Of a DNA stretch of 50,464 nucleotides, positions 42,082 through 50,464 are shown in pieces; within the stretch, counting starts at the first letter, position 1, and each line of letters begins with the position of its first letter. Below the pieces are notes generated by a model. The model had not been told where the DNA came from. It was given only the letters and a program-made list of their open reading frames with translations, and ran no database searches. This DNA comes from an uncultured Pelagibacteraceae bacterium (GTDB lineage: Bacteria > Pseudomonadota > Alphaproteobacteria > Pelagibacterales > Pelagibacteraceae). The stretch is from the NCBI GenBank assembly GCA_902589765.1, contig CACIUF010000004.1, positions 1 through 50,464 of the forward strand, read 5' to 3'. The position numbers and the translations under genes were made by a program.

Positions 42082-43314
42082 TTAGTTAATTAAAGCACCA
42101 ACATTGAATATCGGTGAGTACATCGCAATCATCAGTCCACCAATCATTACACCCATAAAAACAATCATGATCGGTTCTATTAAGCTAGACATGTTATCAA
42201 CAGTAGTATCAAATTCCTCTTCATAATAAGAAGCTACTGAATTAAACATTTCATCTAATTGACCTGTTTGTTCACCAACAGAAATCAATTGACTAAAAGT
42301 TGGTGGAAATAATGGCTCTTTTAAAAAAAGCTTTGTTAATGTATCTCCCGAGAAAACTCCTTTTTTAACATTCTCTAATGCGTCTGTGATTACATCATTA
42401 TTACTAACAGATTTTGCAATTTCTAAACTTTCCAGCAAGTTCACACCTGCTGCACTTAAATTTCCCATAATTAATGAAATTCTGGCTAACATGGATTTTA
42501 AAATCATATCTCCAAACAATGGTAATTTTAAAACTTGTCTGTGCCATCTAAATCGAATTGCAGCATTTCTTTTTGTAATAAACCTAAAGGCAAAAAAACC
42601 TGTTATTCCTCCAAAGAAAATAACCTTTCCGCCTGTTCCTCTTAAAAAGTCACTCATTGCCATAATGGTTGCAGTTGCAGCTGGCAACTCTAAACCCATA
42701 CCATCATACATTTTAGCAAATACTGGTACTACTTTAACTAACATGAAAGCACTAACTGTGATTGCCACAGTAAACATTATTGCTGGATACATTAAAGCAG
42801 ATTTAATTTTTTTCTTAATTTTCTCTTTTTTTTCAAGTGAGTCTACGATTTTAAGTAAGAAAACATCTAGCTTACCACTGGCCTCACCTGCTTTAATCAA
42901 GTTAACGTAAACATTGTCAAAATGTTGAGGATATTTCTCAAAACATTTTGATAAATTAACTCCACCCTCTAGGCTTTTTCGTATATCCTCAATAATATCT
43001 TTGATCCCCTGACTTTCCATCTGGTCTCTCAACATTGCTAATACCTGAAGGATTGGCAAACCTGCCTTAACCATAGTCGCAAATTGCTTTGAAAATATTA
43101 GAATTTCTTCTACTTTTACTTTTTTACTCTTACCAAAAAGAGAGGAGCCACTAGATTTCTTCTTTTCACCTGCCTTTTTTTTAGACTTAACAATATTTGT
43201 GATTATTATTTTCTTTTCTTTTAAGAGATGTGAGGCTTCATCAAGATTTATTGCTTCTATATCACCCTCAACGTATTTCCCATCAGTAATTCCTTTGTAT
43301 GTAAAAGCTTCCAT
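42082..43314 (-). CDS. pilC: Type IV pilus inner-membrane platform protein
   Basis: A 410-residue PilC/GspF-family protein. An N-terminal cytoplasmic segment (FTYKGITDGKYVEGDIEA) precedes two T2SSF domains (about 80-200 and 280-400). Each contains the conserved pattern FSKQFATMVKAGLPILQVL or LISVGEQTGQLDEMF. TM helices lie near 180, 230 and 385. It anchors the assembly ATPase at the inner membrane. A Lys/Ser-rich insert (KKKAGEKKKSSGSSLFGKSK) at about 45-65 is unusual. The start follows the pilB stop by 2 nt. It is the last gene of the pilMNOPQBC run. Confidence 0.95.
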   Translation of the reverse strand: MEAFTYKGITDGKYVEGDIEAINLDEASHLLKEKKIIITNIVKSKKKAGEKKKSSGSSLFGKSKKVKVEEILIFSKQFATMVKAGLPILQVLAMLRDQMESQGIKDIIEDIRKSLEGGVNLSKCFEKYPQHFDNVYVNLIKAGEASGKLDVFLLKIVDSLEKKEKIKKKIKSALMYPAIMFTVAITVSAFMLVKVVPVFAKMYDGMGLELPAATATIMAMSDFLRGTGGKVIFFGGITGFFAFRFITKRNAAIRFRWHRQVLKLPLFGDMILKSMLARISLIMGNLSAAGVNLLESLEIAKSVSNNDVITDALENVKKGVFSGDTLTKLFLKEPLFPPTFSQLISVGEQTGQLDEMFNSVASYYEEEFDTTVDNMSSLIEPIMIVFMGVMIGGLMIAMYSPIFNVGALIN

Positions 43315-43316
43315 TT

Positions 43317-45068
43317 TTACTCGCCTGAAAGAACTCTTTCGTACTCTCTAAAATTAAGCTCTCCAGATGCAATTAGTCTTCGCCCCATATCTTTCATAGT
43401 TTGAAAACCTTCTTTAATTCCAATTTCTCTTAACTCGGGTGTAGTGGCTTGTCTTAAGATTGCTTCTTTAATTGGTTTTGATACCACTAAAATTTCATAA
43501 ATACCCTGTCGACCTTTGTAGCCAGTATTACTACATTTGGCACACCCTTTACCCTTGATAGCTTTAACTCTAGATGCCTGTTCAGCACTAAATCCTAAAT
43601 CTTGTAAAACTTTTGGATTAACATCATCATCAGGCACTCTACATTCTTTACAATTTTTTCTTGCTAATCTTTGTGCAACAACTAATTGTGTTGCAGCACT
43701 GATTAAATAATCAGGTGTTCCCATGTTTTGTAATCGAGTGATTGTACTTGGTGCATCATTGGTGTGAAGTGTGCTAAATACTAAGTGACCTGTTAATGCT
43801 GCTTTTAATCCAATATCAACAGTTTCTTTATCTCGCATCTCTCCAACAAGAATAATTTCTGGGTCTTGTCTTAAAAAAGATCTTAATGCTGAGGCAAAAG
43901 TTAATCCAATATGATCTTTAATTTGAACCTGCCCTACACCATCTAATTCGTATTCAACAGGGTCTTCAGCAGTTAAAATATTTAAATGAGGTTTGCTGAC
44001 TTCTTTTAAAATACTATATAAAGTAGTTGATTTACCAGATCCCGTTGGGCCAGTTACTAATATCAATCCTTGAGTACTATGAATTGCTTTTCTAAGGTTT
44101 TTTAAATCCTGTTCCTCAAAATTTAATTGTTCTAATTTGATATCACCTGCATCCTTATTAAGGATACGCATTACAATTCTTTCATTGTTTGCTGTTGGTA
44201 AGATAGATAGACGAAGGTCAACAACTTTATTTTCTATTTTGAAGTTAATTGCCCCGTCTTGTGGTAATCTTCTTTCTGCAATATCTAGTTTACCCATAAT
44301 TTTAAATCTAGTAACCACTGCACCATAGTTGTCGTGAAGAAATTGTTTGTATTGTTCTTGTTCTTGTAACATTCCATCTAAACGGTATCGAACTCTAGAT
44401 GTAAATCTATAAGGTTCGATGTGAATATCGCTCACTCCCAATTTAATTGCTTCTGCAACAACAGCTGTACTAAATTTGATTACTTCAGACTCATTTTCTA
44501 TTGCTTCTATATCTTCTTCAGGAGCTTTTTCTAAAACTTCACCTGCTTCTCCTAAATCAGTTTCGAAAGTTTTTATTTTTTTTCTATTTTCATCTCGTAT
44601 TGATGCAATTGTTACTTCATCAGTTTCGTTTGCTAGTCGCTCAATATATTCTGAAATATCTGAAATTTTTGCTGCATGTAATTCAATATTTTTTTTTGTT
44701 ATAGCTTTTAAATTTCTCATTAGGCCAAGTTTTGAACTATCTGGAATTGCGATGTGCAAAGTTTTTCCCTCTATTTTAAAAGGTGCAACAAAATTTACCT
44801 TTATATAATTCGATGGCAAAACAGTTTTTACATCTTCTGAAATTTGAACTTTTTTTAAATCAATTGTTTCTAGATTTTGTTCTTTAATTAAAAGATCTAT
44901 GATTTTTTTCTCATCCGTAAGCTTTAATTCAAATATAGCATCAATTTGAGATTTATTACTTTCAGTACTTACTTTCTTGATATTAATAAGATCTTTTCCT
45001 GAAATAATGTCATTATCAATTAAAACATTAACTAGGTTAATCTCGCTTTCTCTACTAATTTTCAACAT
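43317..45068 (-). CDS. pilB: Type IV pilus assembly ATPase
   Basis: A 583-residue PilB/GspE-family hexameric ATPase. An N-terminal MshEN-like region covers about 10-145. The catalytic part has SDIHIEP (213-219), Walker A GPTGSGKST at 340-348, the Asp box AEDPVEYELDG, Walker B ILVGEMRD with E410, and the His box TGHLVFSTLHTNDAPST. The zinc tetracysteine C473/C476/C509/C512 is intact. It drives pilus extension. No PilT retraction ATPase is present in the window. The ATG overlaps the secretin stop by one base (TAATG). Confidence 0.95.
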   Translation of the reverse strand: MLKISRESEINLVNVLIDNDIISGKDLINIKKVSTESNKSQIDAIFELKLTDEKKIIDLLIKEQNLETIDLKKVQISEDVKTVLPSNYIKVNFVAPFKIEGKTLHIAIPDSSKLGLMRNLKAITKKNIELHAAKISDISEYIERLANETDEVTIASIRDENRKKIKTFETDLGEAGEVLEKAPEEDIEAIENESEVIKFSTAVVAEAIKLGVSDIHIEPYRFTSRVRYRLDGMLQEQEQYKQFLHDNYGAVVTRFKIMGKLDIAERRLPQDGAINFKIENKVVDLRLSILPTANNERIVMRILNKDAGDIKLEQLNFEEQDLKNLRKAIHSTQGLILVTGPTGSGKSTTLYSILKEVSKPHLNILTAEDPVEYELDGVGQVQIKDHIGLTFASALRSFLRQDPEIILVGEMRDKETVDIGLKAALTGHLVFSTLHTNDAPSTITRLQNMGTPDYLISAATQLVVAQRLARKNCKECRVPDDDVNPKVLQDLGFSAEQASRVKAIKGKGCAKCSNTGYKGRQGIYEILVVSKPIKEAILRQATTPELREIGIKEGFQTMKDMGRRLIASGELNFREYERVLSGE

Positions 45069-46621
45069 TATAAAATCCTAGGTGCTATAAAAACTAATAA
45101 TTCAGTCATAGTATCAGAATTGCTTTTTCCTGACATCAATTTTCCAACTATTGGAACATTTTTTGTGCCTGGAACGCCTGATCTACTATCAGCAAGAGCA
45201 TTTTTCTTAATTCCACCAATTACAACAATATCTCCATCAGCAACTAATAACTTTGTGTTTATCTCCATTGTATTTATTCCTGGAGTTCCTCCTCCGCCTG
45301 TTCTGTTTGGTGTATCGTTATTAACAACAATTGTTAGCATCACATTTCCATCCCCAATAATATTTGGAGTAACTGTAAGTTTTAAGGCAGCATCAGCAAA
45401 AGTATCTGCTCCATCCCCTCCAGAAACAGGTATTTGTTCACCTTGTTTAATACTTGCAGTTTGATTATCTAAAGTAAATAATTTTGGATTAGAAACTGTT
45501 TTACCTAATCCTTGAGTTTCTAAAGCATCTAATTCTAATTTTAAAACTGCTGAACCAGTTTTTTTCAAAATACCAATACCACTTGTAGCGCCTGCAGCTC
45601 CAAAACTAAAAAGATTATCTGTTCCACCAGCAGTATTAAACGCAGCAGTACTATCAGATATTTGAGCCCCGGTACCAGAGGCTGCTCCAACTGAACTTCC
45701 TCCAATTGTACCACCTACTCTCTCTCCATTTCTAGTGTAAGCTCCTCCCATTTTTCTTCCTAAAGCTTGTTCAAATGAAGATGTTGCTTCAACAATAAAA
45801 GCTTCAATTAAAACTTGTTTTGTTCTTTTATCTATTTCTCTAATGACTTTATCGACAATATCTAAATCTTTTTCTTTACCTCTAACAATTATTGATCTTG
45901 TAGTTTGTTCTTCAGTTACCTGAATTGGCATAAAGTTTTGGTTCGTGCCAACAGTTGTAAACAATTCTGTTATAGTTGCTTTGGCTTCCGCTGGTGAAAT
46001 ATAATATAATCTAAATATTTCTGAAATAATTGGTTCGACTGAGTCTTCAAGTTCTACTTTCTTTTTAACTGCTGAAGCTCTTGCTGATTTATAACTTTCT
46101 TGTGAAGTTAAATTTGAAGGTGTTGATACTCTTATTATATTACTTGAAACATCAATATCTGCAGCATAACTTTTTAAATCTAACAAAGCATTAAATGCTT
46201 TATCCCATGGAACATTTTCTAATTCTGCAGAAATAGCCCCTGCCACTTCATCACCCACTAATATATTGATATTACCAATTTCAGACATTAAAGCCATTGC
46301 TTCCTTAAAATCAAGATTTTGGAATTTAAAAGATACTTTTTGTTTCAAGGACTCGAATTCCTCAGAGATTAATAAATAATTTCTTTCTTTAACAGATGAT
46401 AATTGTTTTCTTTTTTTAAGTTTAATAACATCACCATCAATTGGAGTTGGTCCCATTTCAGCACTTTTTTCCAATTCTTGTTTTCCCATTTTTTTAACAT
46501 CAGTTTTAATGAGAGGTGTATTGTGTTTGAATTGTTTTTTAGCAAATTTTTCAGCACATCCAGTTAATAATAAAATAAAAAAAGGAATTATAATAAATGA
46601 TAATTTATTTTTAAATTTCAT
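45068..46621 (-). CDS. pilQ: Type IV pilus / MSHA-type secretin lipoprotein
   Basis: A 517-residue outer-membrane secretin. The signal peptide ends in lipobox LTGC (lipidated C22), as in MshL and some PilQ. A STN/N0-like domain lies near 95-170 (VSFKFQNLDFKEAMALMSEIG and NINILVGDEVAGAISAELEN). One N1/secretin_N repeat with IIVRGKEKDLDIVDKVIREID is near 245. The secretin core (about 265-517) includes a Gly/Ser-rich gate loop at 290-345 and VVIGGIKKNALADSRSGVPG near the end. It forms the outer pore for the pilus. Its AMIN domains are absent, so it is shorter than classical PilQ. Confidence 0.93.
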   Translation of the reverse strand: MKFKNKLSFIIIPFFILLLTGCAEKFAKKQFKHNTPLIKTDVKKMGKQELEKSAEMGPTPIDGDVIKLKKRKQLSSVKERNYLLISEEFESLKQKVSFKFQNLDFKEAMALMSEIGNINILVGDEVAGAISAELENVPWDKAFNALLDLKSYAADIDVSSNIIRVSTPSNLTSQESYKSARASAVKKKVELEDSVEPIISEIFRLYYISPAEAKATITELFTTVGTNQNFMPIQVTEEQTTRSIIVRGKEKDLDIVDKVIREIDKRTKQVLIEAFIVEATSSFEQALGRKMGGAYTRNGERVGGTIGGSSVGAASGTGAQISDSTAAFNTAGGTDNLFSFGAAGATSGIGILKKTGSAVLKLELDALETQGLGKTVSNPKLFTLDNQTASIKQGEQIPVSGGDGADTFADAALKLTVTPNIIGDGNVMLTIVVNNDTPNRTGGGGTPGINTMEINTKLLVADGDIVVIGGIKKNALADSRSGVPGTKNVPIVGKLMSGKSNSDTMTELLVFIAPRIL

Positions 46622-46624
46622 AAA

Positions 46625-47134
46625 TTATTTACTCCTTTCTGTGACTTGATTTTTAAAATTTATAATCATTAAAGACACGCCATTTTTTTCAAAAACTGCT
46701 TCTTTATTATTAAGAGCAACTAATTTTACTCCAGGACTTAATTCTTCAAACATTCCTATAGTAATAACGTTTCCACTTGAATTAATTAAAGATACATAAC
46801 CATCTTCATTTTCTGACTTCATTACCGCAGCTAATTTAAATTTATATAAACTCATTTCATTTTTAGCTTCTTCTGGATCGCTTGCTAAAATAGAAGAACT
46901 ACCCCCAGTTAAACTACTATCACCTACAAAAGGATCATTTAAAGGAAGTGGTTCCTCATTTCCTATTTCTGATGCAATGTTTGCTTGTGAGTTTGCTTGT
47001 TTTTCTTTTACTTTTTGATTTATCTCTTTTGCTCTCTCAATAATATTTTGCTCAGCATCATGATTGTCCGCAACTGATACCTTGGCTAATAATATAAAGA
47101 GTATTGAAATAAAGATTATTTTAAAAGAATTCAT
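46625..47134 (-). CDS. pilP: PilP-like pilus assembly protein
   Basis: A 169-residue exported or anchored protein. An N-terminal hydrophobic segment (5-22) is followed by a charged, disordered linker and NDPFVGDS. A C-terminal beta domain from about 95 (YKFKLAAVMKSENEDGYVS, NVITIGMFEEL, VKLVALNNKEAVFEKNGV) resembles the PilP/GspC HR domain. There is no lipobox Cys, unlike classical PilP. It should link the PilN-PilO inner-membrane complex to the secretin. Its start overlaps the pilO stop by 14 bp, and it ends 3 nt before pilQ. Assignment rests mainly on position and fold pattern. Confidence 0.8.
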   Translation of the reverse strand: MNSFKIIFISILFILLAKVSVADNHDAEQNIIERAKEINQKVKEKQANSQANIASEIGNEEPLPLNDPFVGDSSLTGGSSSILASDPEEAKNEMSLYKFKLAAVMKSENEDGYVSLINSSGNVITIGMFEELSPGVKLVALNNKEAVFEKNGVSLMIINFKNQVTERSK

Positions 47135-47807
47135 CAGGTAATCCTACAATAGTTAATGTTCCTTTTACTTTTATCGCTCCAGTTGAATCCCCTTTTACCA
47201 CTTGAATAGACTCTTTGTCAAAGTTTAACATCTTGTTGGATAATGAAAGAGCCCTCTTAAACTTAATATATCCAATAAAATTTCCATCAATTTCAAAATC
47301 TACTGGTATCAAGTAGTATGCAACATTTTTAATATTTTTAACTTGGTTTTTCTTCTTTTTTGTCGTTTTTTTTCCATCTGCTTTAGCTAAAGCTTCAGCT
47401 TTTAAAACTTCTTTGATTTGTTTTTTTTCTATTTTTGAGATGATCAAATCATTTTCTCCAGCATACTCACTTAATGTTTGGTATAAACCTTCCACTTCAG
47501 CTTTTGAGTGAAACAGGCTTGAATACTTGTCGTATTCTGGTTTAAGTTTTTTTATTCTTGCCTTCATTGAATTAATTTCATTAATAGATTGTTCTGTTTC
47601 TTGTTTTTTCTTGTTCATGTCATCCAATTTAGCTTTTCGCTTATCCACCATTGGATTTAAGATTGCGTAATAAATTATTAAAAATAAAACAACTGCTCCA
47701 AAAATAATTCCAATTTTAGTTAAAGTTTTTTTATCTGCTAAAAGTTTAGTCACCTGACTTTTAATATCATCCATGTTTAAATTTTTTAAATCTATATTCA
47801 TTGCCAT
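47121..47807 (-). CDS. pilO: PilO-like pilus assembly protein
   Basis: A 228-residue bitopic inner-membrane protein. It has a short cytoplasmic N-terminus, one TM helix (about 32-52), a coiled-coil region (about 54-95, KRKAKLDDMNKKKQETEQS) and a C-terminal ferredoxin-like domain (YYLIPVDFEIDGNFIGYIKFKRALSLS). This is the PilO layout. A Lys-rich stretch (GKKTTKKKKNQVK near 145) is inserted in the periplasmic part. It follows the PilM-PilN fusion gene by 2 nt and should pair with the PilN part of that fusion. Confidence 0.87.
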   Translation of the reverse strand: MAMNIDLKNLNMDDIKSQVTKLLADKKTLTKIGIIFGAVVLFLIIYYAILNPMVDKRKAKLDDMNKKKQETEQSINEINSMKARIKKLKPEYDKYSSLFHSKAEVEGLYQTLSEYAGENDLIISKIEKKQIKEVLKAEALAKADGKKTTKKKKNQVKNIKNVAYYLIPVDFEIDGNFIGYIKFKRALSLSNKMLNFDKESIQVVKGDSTGAIKVKGTLTIVGLPDEFF

Positions 47808-47809
47808 GT

Positions 47810-50254
47810 TTAACCTCTTTTAAATTTTACAAAAACTCTAAAGCCTTTCATTGTTGCTGAACCTGCAGTACCTTTTGGTAATCTCATTGAAGATAACGAT
47901 GCTTGTTCAACTAATTTTTGTTTTCCTAAGTTATCAATAAATTTTAATATATCCTGATCACTTGCAGCAACACCTTGTATCGTTAATCTTGTAGTTCCAT
48001 TAAATTCAACTTGATCAAATCTTACTCTATTAGGAACACTCGATGCTACTTGAGCTAAAATTCTATAAGTTAGTTCTTTATTTGAAGATAGAGTTCTACT
48101 TAATTTTAAAGATGTGTTAATTAATCCAAGTTCGTTAGAAACTATTTTCTTTTCTTTAAGTATTTTAGTGTGCTCAGCTTTTACATTTTCATATTGTTTT
48201 AGTTTAGCGTTATATGAAAAGATATTCCAAAAAGACAAGCCAAATAATAATAGATATACTCCAGCAACTGCTGCTGTAATTCCTTTGAAAGCAAAACCAG
48301 AAATAGCTTTCATTTTCTTTTGTCTCATAACGTTTGATCGATCTGGTAATAAATTTATGTTTTTGACTGCAGTAACAAATTTATAGTAACCAAACACATC
48401 AAGTTTTCTAAAAGCTAAGCCGACGGCAGTAGATAAGTAGGATCTATTGGGTTTGCTATCTAAAACTTGTTGGTATTGACTTGGAATTTTCAATCCTTCT
48501 ATTGGATCAAAAGTATTAAAACCAACATTCATCAAAATTTTTCTAAAACTTCCAAGATAATCTTCTATATTATTAACATCTGAAACTACTTTTATATTTC
48601 GTATTCTTTTTTCATATTTTGTCTCAAAATCCTGAATAGCTTGCTTAACTTGAGTTGCGTATCTTCTTACTAAACCTTCTTTTTCTTCTGCGTTCTGTGA
48701 CTCTTGTAAAATTTTTCTATCCTGTCCTCTTATAAAAATGTCAGTAATAATTGGATTATTATCATAAAGAATCATTAAATAATTTTCATCTAAACCAAAT
48801 TCTAAAACTGCAGTGAAATTTGCATCATCAAATTTATTTGTAAGTTGATTTGATTGATCTACTGCTGACTTTAACGCAAAACATTTAACATCAATAATAA
48901 CTGGATTTAAACCTGCGTTTTTAATAATTGAGGTGTAACTGTTTATATCTGTAAGTTTTGATGCTACAAACAATATATCCATTGTATTGTCTTTTTGATT
49001 TCTATTAATCACTTGATGAAAAATAGAATAATCATCTAAACTATCTGTTAGCTGAACTAAATTTTCCCATAATGAGTTTGTCTCAATTGCTTTATTTAAT
49101 TCCTCATCTTTCATAAGAGGAGCTGTTACAACTCTTATGATTGCGCTTGTAACTGGAATTGATATTGCAACGTTTGGTGATGAAATTTTATATTTTTGAA
49201 TTGCAAGACTTAGTTCTTCAGAAAACTTATCAGCATTTTCAATAGGAGTACTATCATCGCTAACATCTACTGGATGAATATGAAACTTATCTAATACCCA
49301 TTGATTTGCTTTGTTGCTTGATACTTGAACTAATCTAATTTCTGTATTCGCAAGTTCTACTCCTAATATTTCTTCACCCTGAACACTTGATTTACCCAAC
49401 TTAGACTTGAAAAAACTTTCAAACTTTGATTTTAAATTACCAATTTTTGAATTATTTGAAGAAGATTTACTTAAATTATTTGCAAAAGATGGTTTTTTTA
49501 ATTTAATATCTTTTAATTTTCCAAAAATATTTGTTATTTTACTTTTTAATTGATCTTGCTTATTTAGTTCCGTGCTTTCATTAGATGCAACGGGAGCAGT
49601 TGGTTCCTGATTTGGAGTTTGAGTTTCAACAATTGGTGTTTCAACTTTCTGTTTATCCTCTGTTGGTGAAGTATTCTCATTAGTAACATTTTGATTTTCG
49701 TTAACTTGTGTTTCACTAGTTTGATTTTTTAATCTTTCACTTTCTTCTTGAATATCATCAAACCATTTTTCCAAAATTGGAATTGCTTCTTCTAAATTTG
49801 TTGTACCTGAAGATGAAATTTTTTGTTTTCCGTCAATATAAAGTCTACCAACCCAATTTTTTGACTTAAGTTCACCCTTGTATTTATCTTGTCTTACATA
49901 AATGTGAAGTCGACCATCTTTTTTATGTATAACTTGGTGCCCAGATCCATTGTCCTCATCTTTTTTTTCATCAGAGGTATCAGAACTTTGTTGCACATTG
50001 TTTTCTTCAATGTTTGACTCGCTATTTTGTGTTTCTAAATTTTGATTTTCCTCTTTTTTTTCAAAAGAAGATGCCGTAACATCTGGTTGATCATTATTTT
50101 GCTCATTATTTTTGTTTTCGTCACCAGATAAGTCACTATCAGTAGATTCTACACCCTCAGGTTGATTATTTTCATCAACTAAAGGTTGATTCACTGACTC
50201 ATTGTCAGTTGTATCTTGATTTATATTTTTTTTATCGTCGTCTTGATCGCTCAT
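47810..50254 (-). CDS. PilM-PilN fusion with long acidic N-terminal extension
   Basis: An 814-residue protein. Residues 1-110 and 175-235 are acidic, Asn/Gln/Glu-rich and likely disordered. They flank a small folded unit at 113-172 (LHIYVRQDKYKGE, WVGRLYIDGKQKISSSGTTN, EEAIPILEKWFDD) of unknown role. Residues about 293-620 are a PilM/FtsA-like actin-fold domain (EILGVELANTEIRLVQVS). At 633 comes INLLPDR, the PilN peptide that PilM binds in other bacteria, then a TM helix (656-677), a coiled coil and a PilN periplasmic domain to the end. PilM and PilN are normally separate; here they are one chain. It heads the pilMNOPQBC run. Repeats of TTGTGTTAGA lie upstream. Confidence 0.92.
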   Translation of the reverse strand: MSDQDDDKKNINQDTTDNESVNQPLVDENNQPEGVESTDSDLSGDENKNNEQNNDQPDVTASSFEKKEENQNLETQNSESNIEENNVQQSSDTSDEKKDEDNGSGHQVIHKKDGRLHIYVRQDKYKGELKSKNWVGRLYIDGKQKISSSGTTNLEEAIPILEKWFDDIQEESERLKNQTSETQVNENQNVTNENTSPTEDKQKVETPIVETQTPNQEPTAPVASNESTELNKQDQLKSKITNIFGKLKDIKLKKPSFANNLSKSSSNNSKIGNLKSKFESFFKSKLGKSSVQGEEILGVELANTEIRLVQVSSNKANQWVLDKFHIHPVDVSDDSTPIENADKFSEELSLAIQKYKISSPNVAISIPVTSAIIRVVTAPLMKDEELNKAIETNSLWENLVQLTDSLDDYSIFHQVINRNQKDNTMDILFVASKLTDINSYTSIIKNAGLNPVIIDVKCFALKSAVDQSNQLTNKFDDANFTAVLEFGLDENYLMILYDNNPIITDIFIRGQDRKILQESQNAEEKEGLVRRYATQVKQAIQDFETKYEKRIRNIKVVSDVNNIEDYLGSFRKILMNVGFNTFDPIEGLKIPSQYQQVLDSKPNRSYLSTAVGLAFRKLDVFGYYKFVTAVKNINLLPDRSNVMRQKKMKAISGFAFKGITAAVAGVYLLLFGLSFWNIFSYNAKLKQYENVKAEHTKILKEKKIVSNELGLINTSLKLSRTLSSNKELTYRILAQVASSVPNRVRFDQVEFNGTTRLTIQGVAASDQDILKFIDNLGKQKLVEQASLSSMRLPKGTAGSATMKGFRVFVKFKRG

Positions 50255-50275
50255 AAACTAATTATAAATTTTTTC

Positions 50276-50445
50276 TCTAACACAATTTAGCGAATCTCTA
50301 ACACAAAATTGGAATTTAGTCTAACACAAAAATAAATATTATGTTCAAAATGGGTAATAATTTCTAAAAAGCTAATAAAATAGCCATTTTTTTTAAAATT
50401 CTATTTTAAAGTTAAATTTTGAAGGTTAGTATTATTCTAACACAA
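50276..50445 (-). repeat. Four direct repeats of TTGTGTTAGA upstream of pilMN
   Basis: Read on the minus strand, the 10-mer TTGTGTTAGA occurs at 50436-50445, 50320-50329, 50297-50306 and 50276-50285, all in one orientation. The last three are 23 and 21 bp apart, about two helix turns; the fourth is 116 bp further out. They lie upstream of the pilMN ATG (50252-50254). A TATAAT box is at 50261-50266, just 6 nt before the ATG. They look like binding sites for a regulator of the pilus operon. The rest of 50255-50464 shows no gene. Confidence 0.75.
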
Positions 50446-50464
50446 AAGATAAATTTGACTTGTG

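Noticed and set aside
42386-42910. 174-codon open frame on the plus strand inside pilC
   Set aside because: It lies wholly antisense to a well-supported PilC gene, has no family-like motifs, and its composition is the mirror of PilC codons.
45120-45464. 114-codon plus-strand open frame inside the secretin gene
   Set aside because: Antisense to the conserved secretin core; Pro/Phe-rich product is typical of a shadow frame.
50341-50435. Possible terminator near GCTAATAAAATAGC followed by T run
   Set aside because: The stem is only 4 bp and AT-rich; too weak to call.
1-50464. tRNA, rRNA, CRISPR array, insertion sequence, prophage or integron
   Set aside because: No tRNA T-loop signature, no spaced identical repeats of CRISPR type, no transposase, integrase or phage genes were seen in either strand.

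Overview
The window looks like a piece of a streamlined, AT-rich marine alphaproteobacterial chromosome, most likely SAR11/Pelagibacterales-like. The reasons are strong A/T codon bias, very short or negative intergenic distances (many ATGA and TAATG overlaps, two convergent gene pairs that overlap), and a gene content dominated by ABC importers for nitrogenous organics. This placement is inferred from composition and content; no rRNA marker is present. I found no tRNA, rRNA, CRISPR array, insertion sequence or prophage.

Left part (1-9216): a TPR/YfgM-like membrane protein with an apparent single-base frameshift runs off the left edge behind acnA. A LysE-type exporter, csaA, an ArgE-type M20 deacetylase, an aldehyde dehydrogenase with an agmatinase-family ureohydrolase, a putative exported HExxH metalloprotease and a membrane-anchored cyclophilin follow.

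Middle (9205-31416): a FadN-order beta-oxidation protein; a PotABCD-type ABC importer behind two genes that resemble EutA and EutD/DoeA of ectoine catabolism; then two complete branched-chain-amino-acid-type (Liv) ABC importers. Between the two Liv sets lie azlCD, a glutarate 2-hydroxylase (glaH/csiD type) and a proC-like gene. Each of the three periplasmic binding protein genes is followed by a near-perfect hairpin. Two of these sit between the binding protein and its permease genes, which fits over-production of the binding protein. A second LysE-type gene has a strong terminator-like hairpin directly in front of its start codon.

Right part (31537-50464): after a DUF2805-type protein, a glutaredoxin and a small lipoprotein comes a type IV pilus locus combined with a partner-switching (SpoIIE/STAS/RsbW) signalling module. 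Reading leftwards from a 161-bp divergent promoter region (40382-40542) are two prepilins, an ammonium transporter fused to a SpoIIE-type PP2C phosphatase, a TPR/beta-barrel protein, an exported FecR-domain protein with a 125-residue polylysine-rich tail, and a CHASE2-SpoIIE phosphatase. Reading rightwards are two tandem STAS anti-anti-sigma proteins, an RsbW-like kinase and a third prepilin. Beyond them, and convergent, is the core machine: a PilM-PilN fusion, PilO, PilP, PilQ secretin, PilB ATPase and PilC. No sigma factor, PilT or prepilin peptidase lies in the window. My best candidate for an undescribed system is this ammonium-transporter-linked partner switch built into a pilus locus. 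The wiring is inferred from domains and gene order, not shown.
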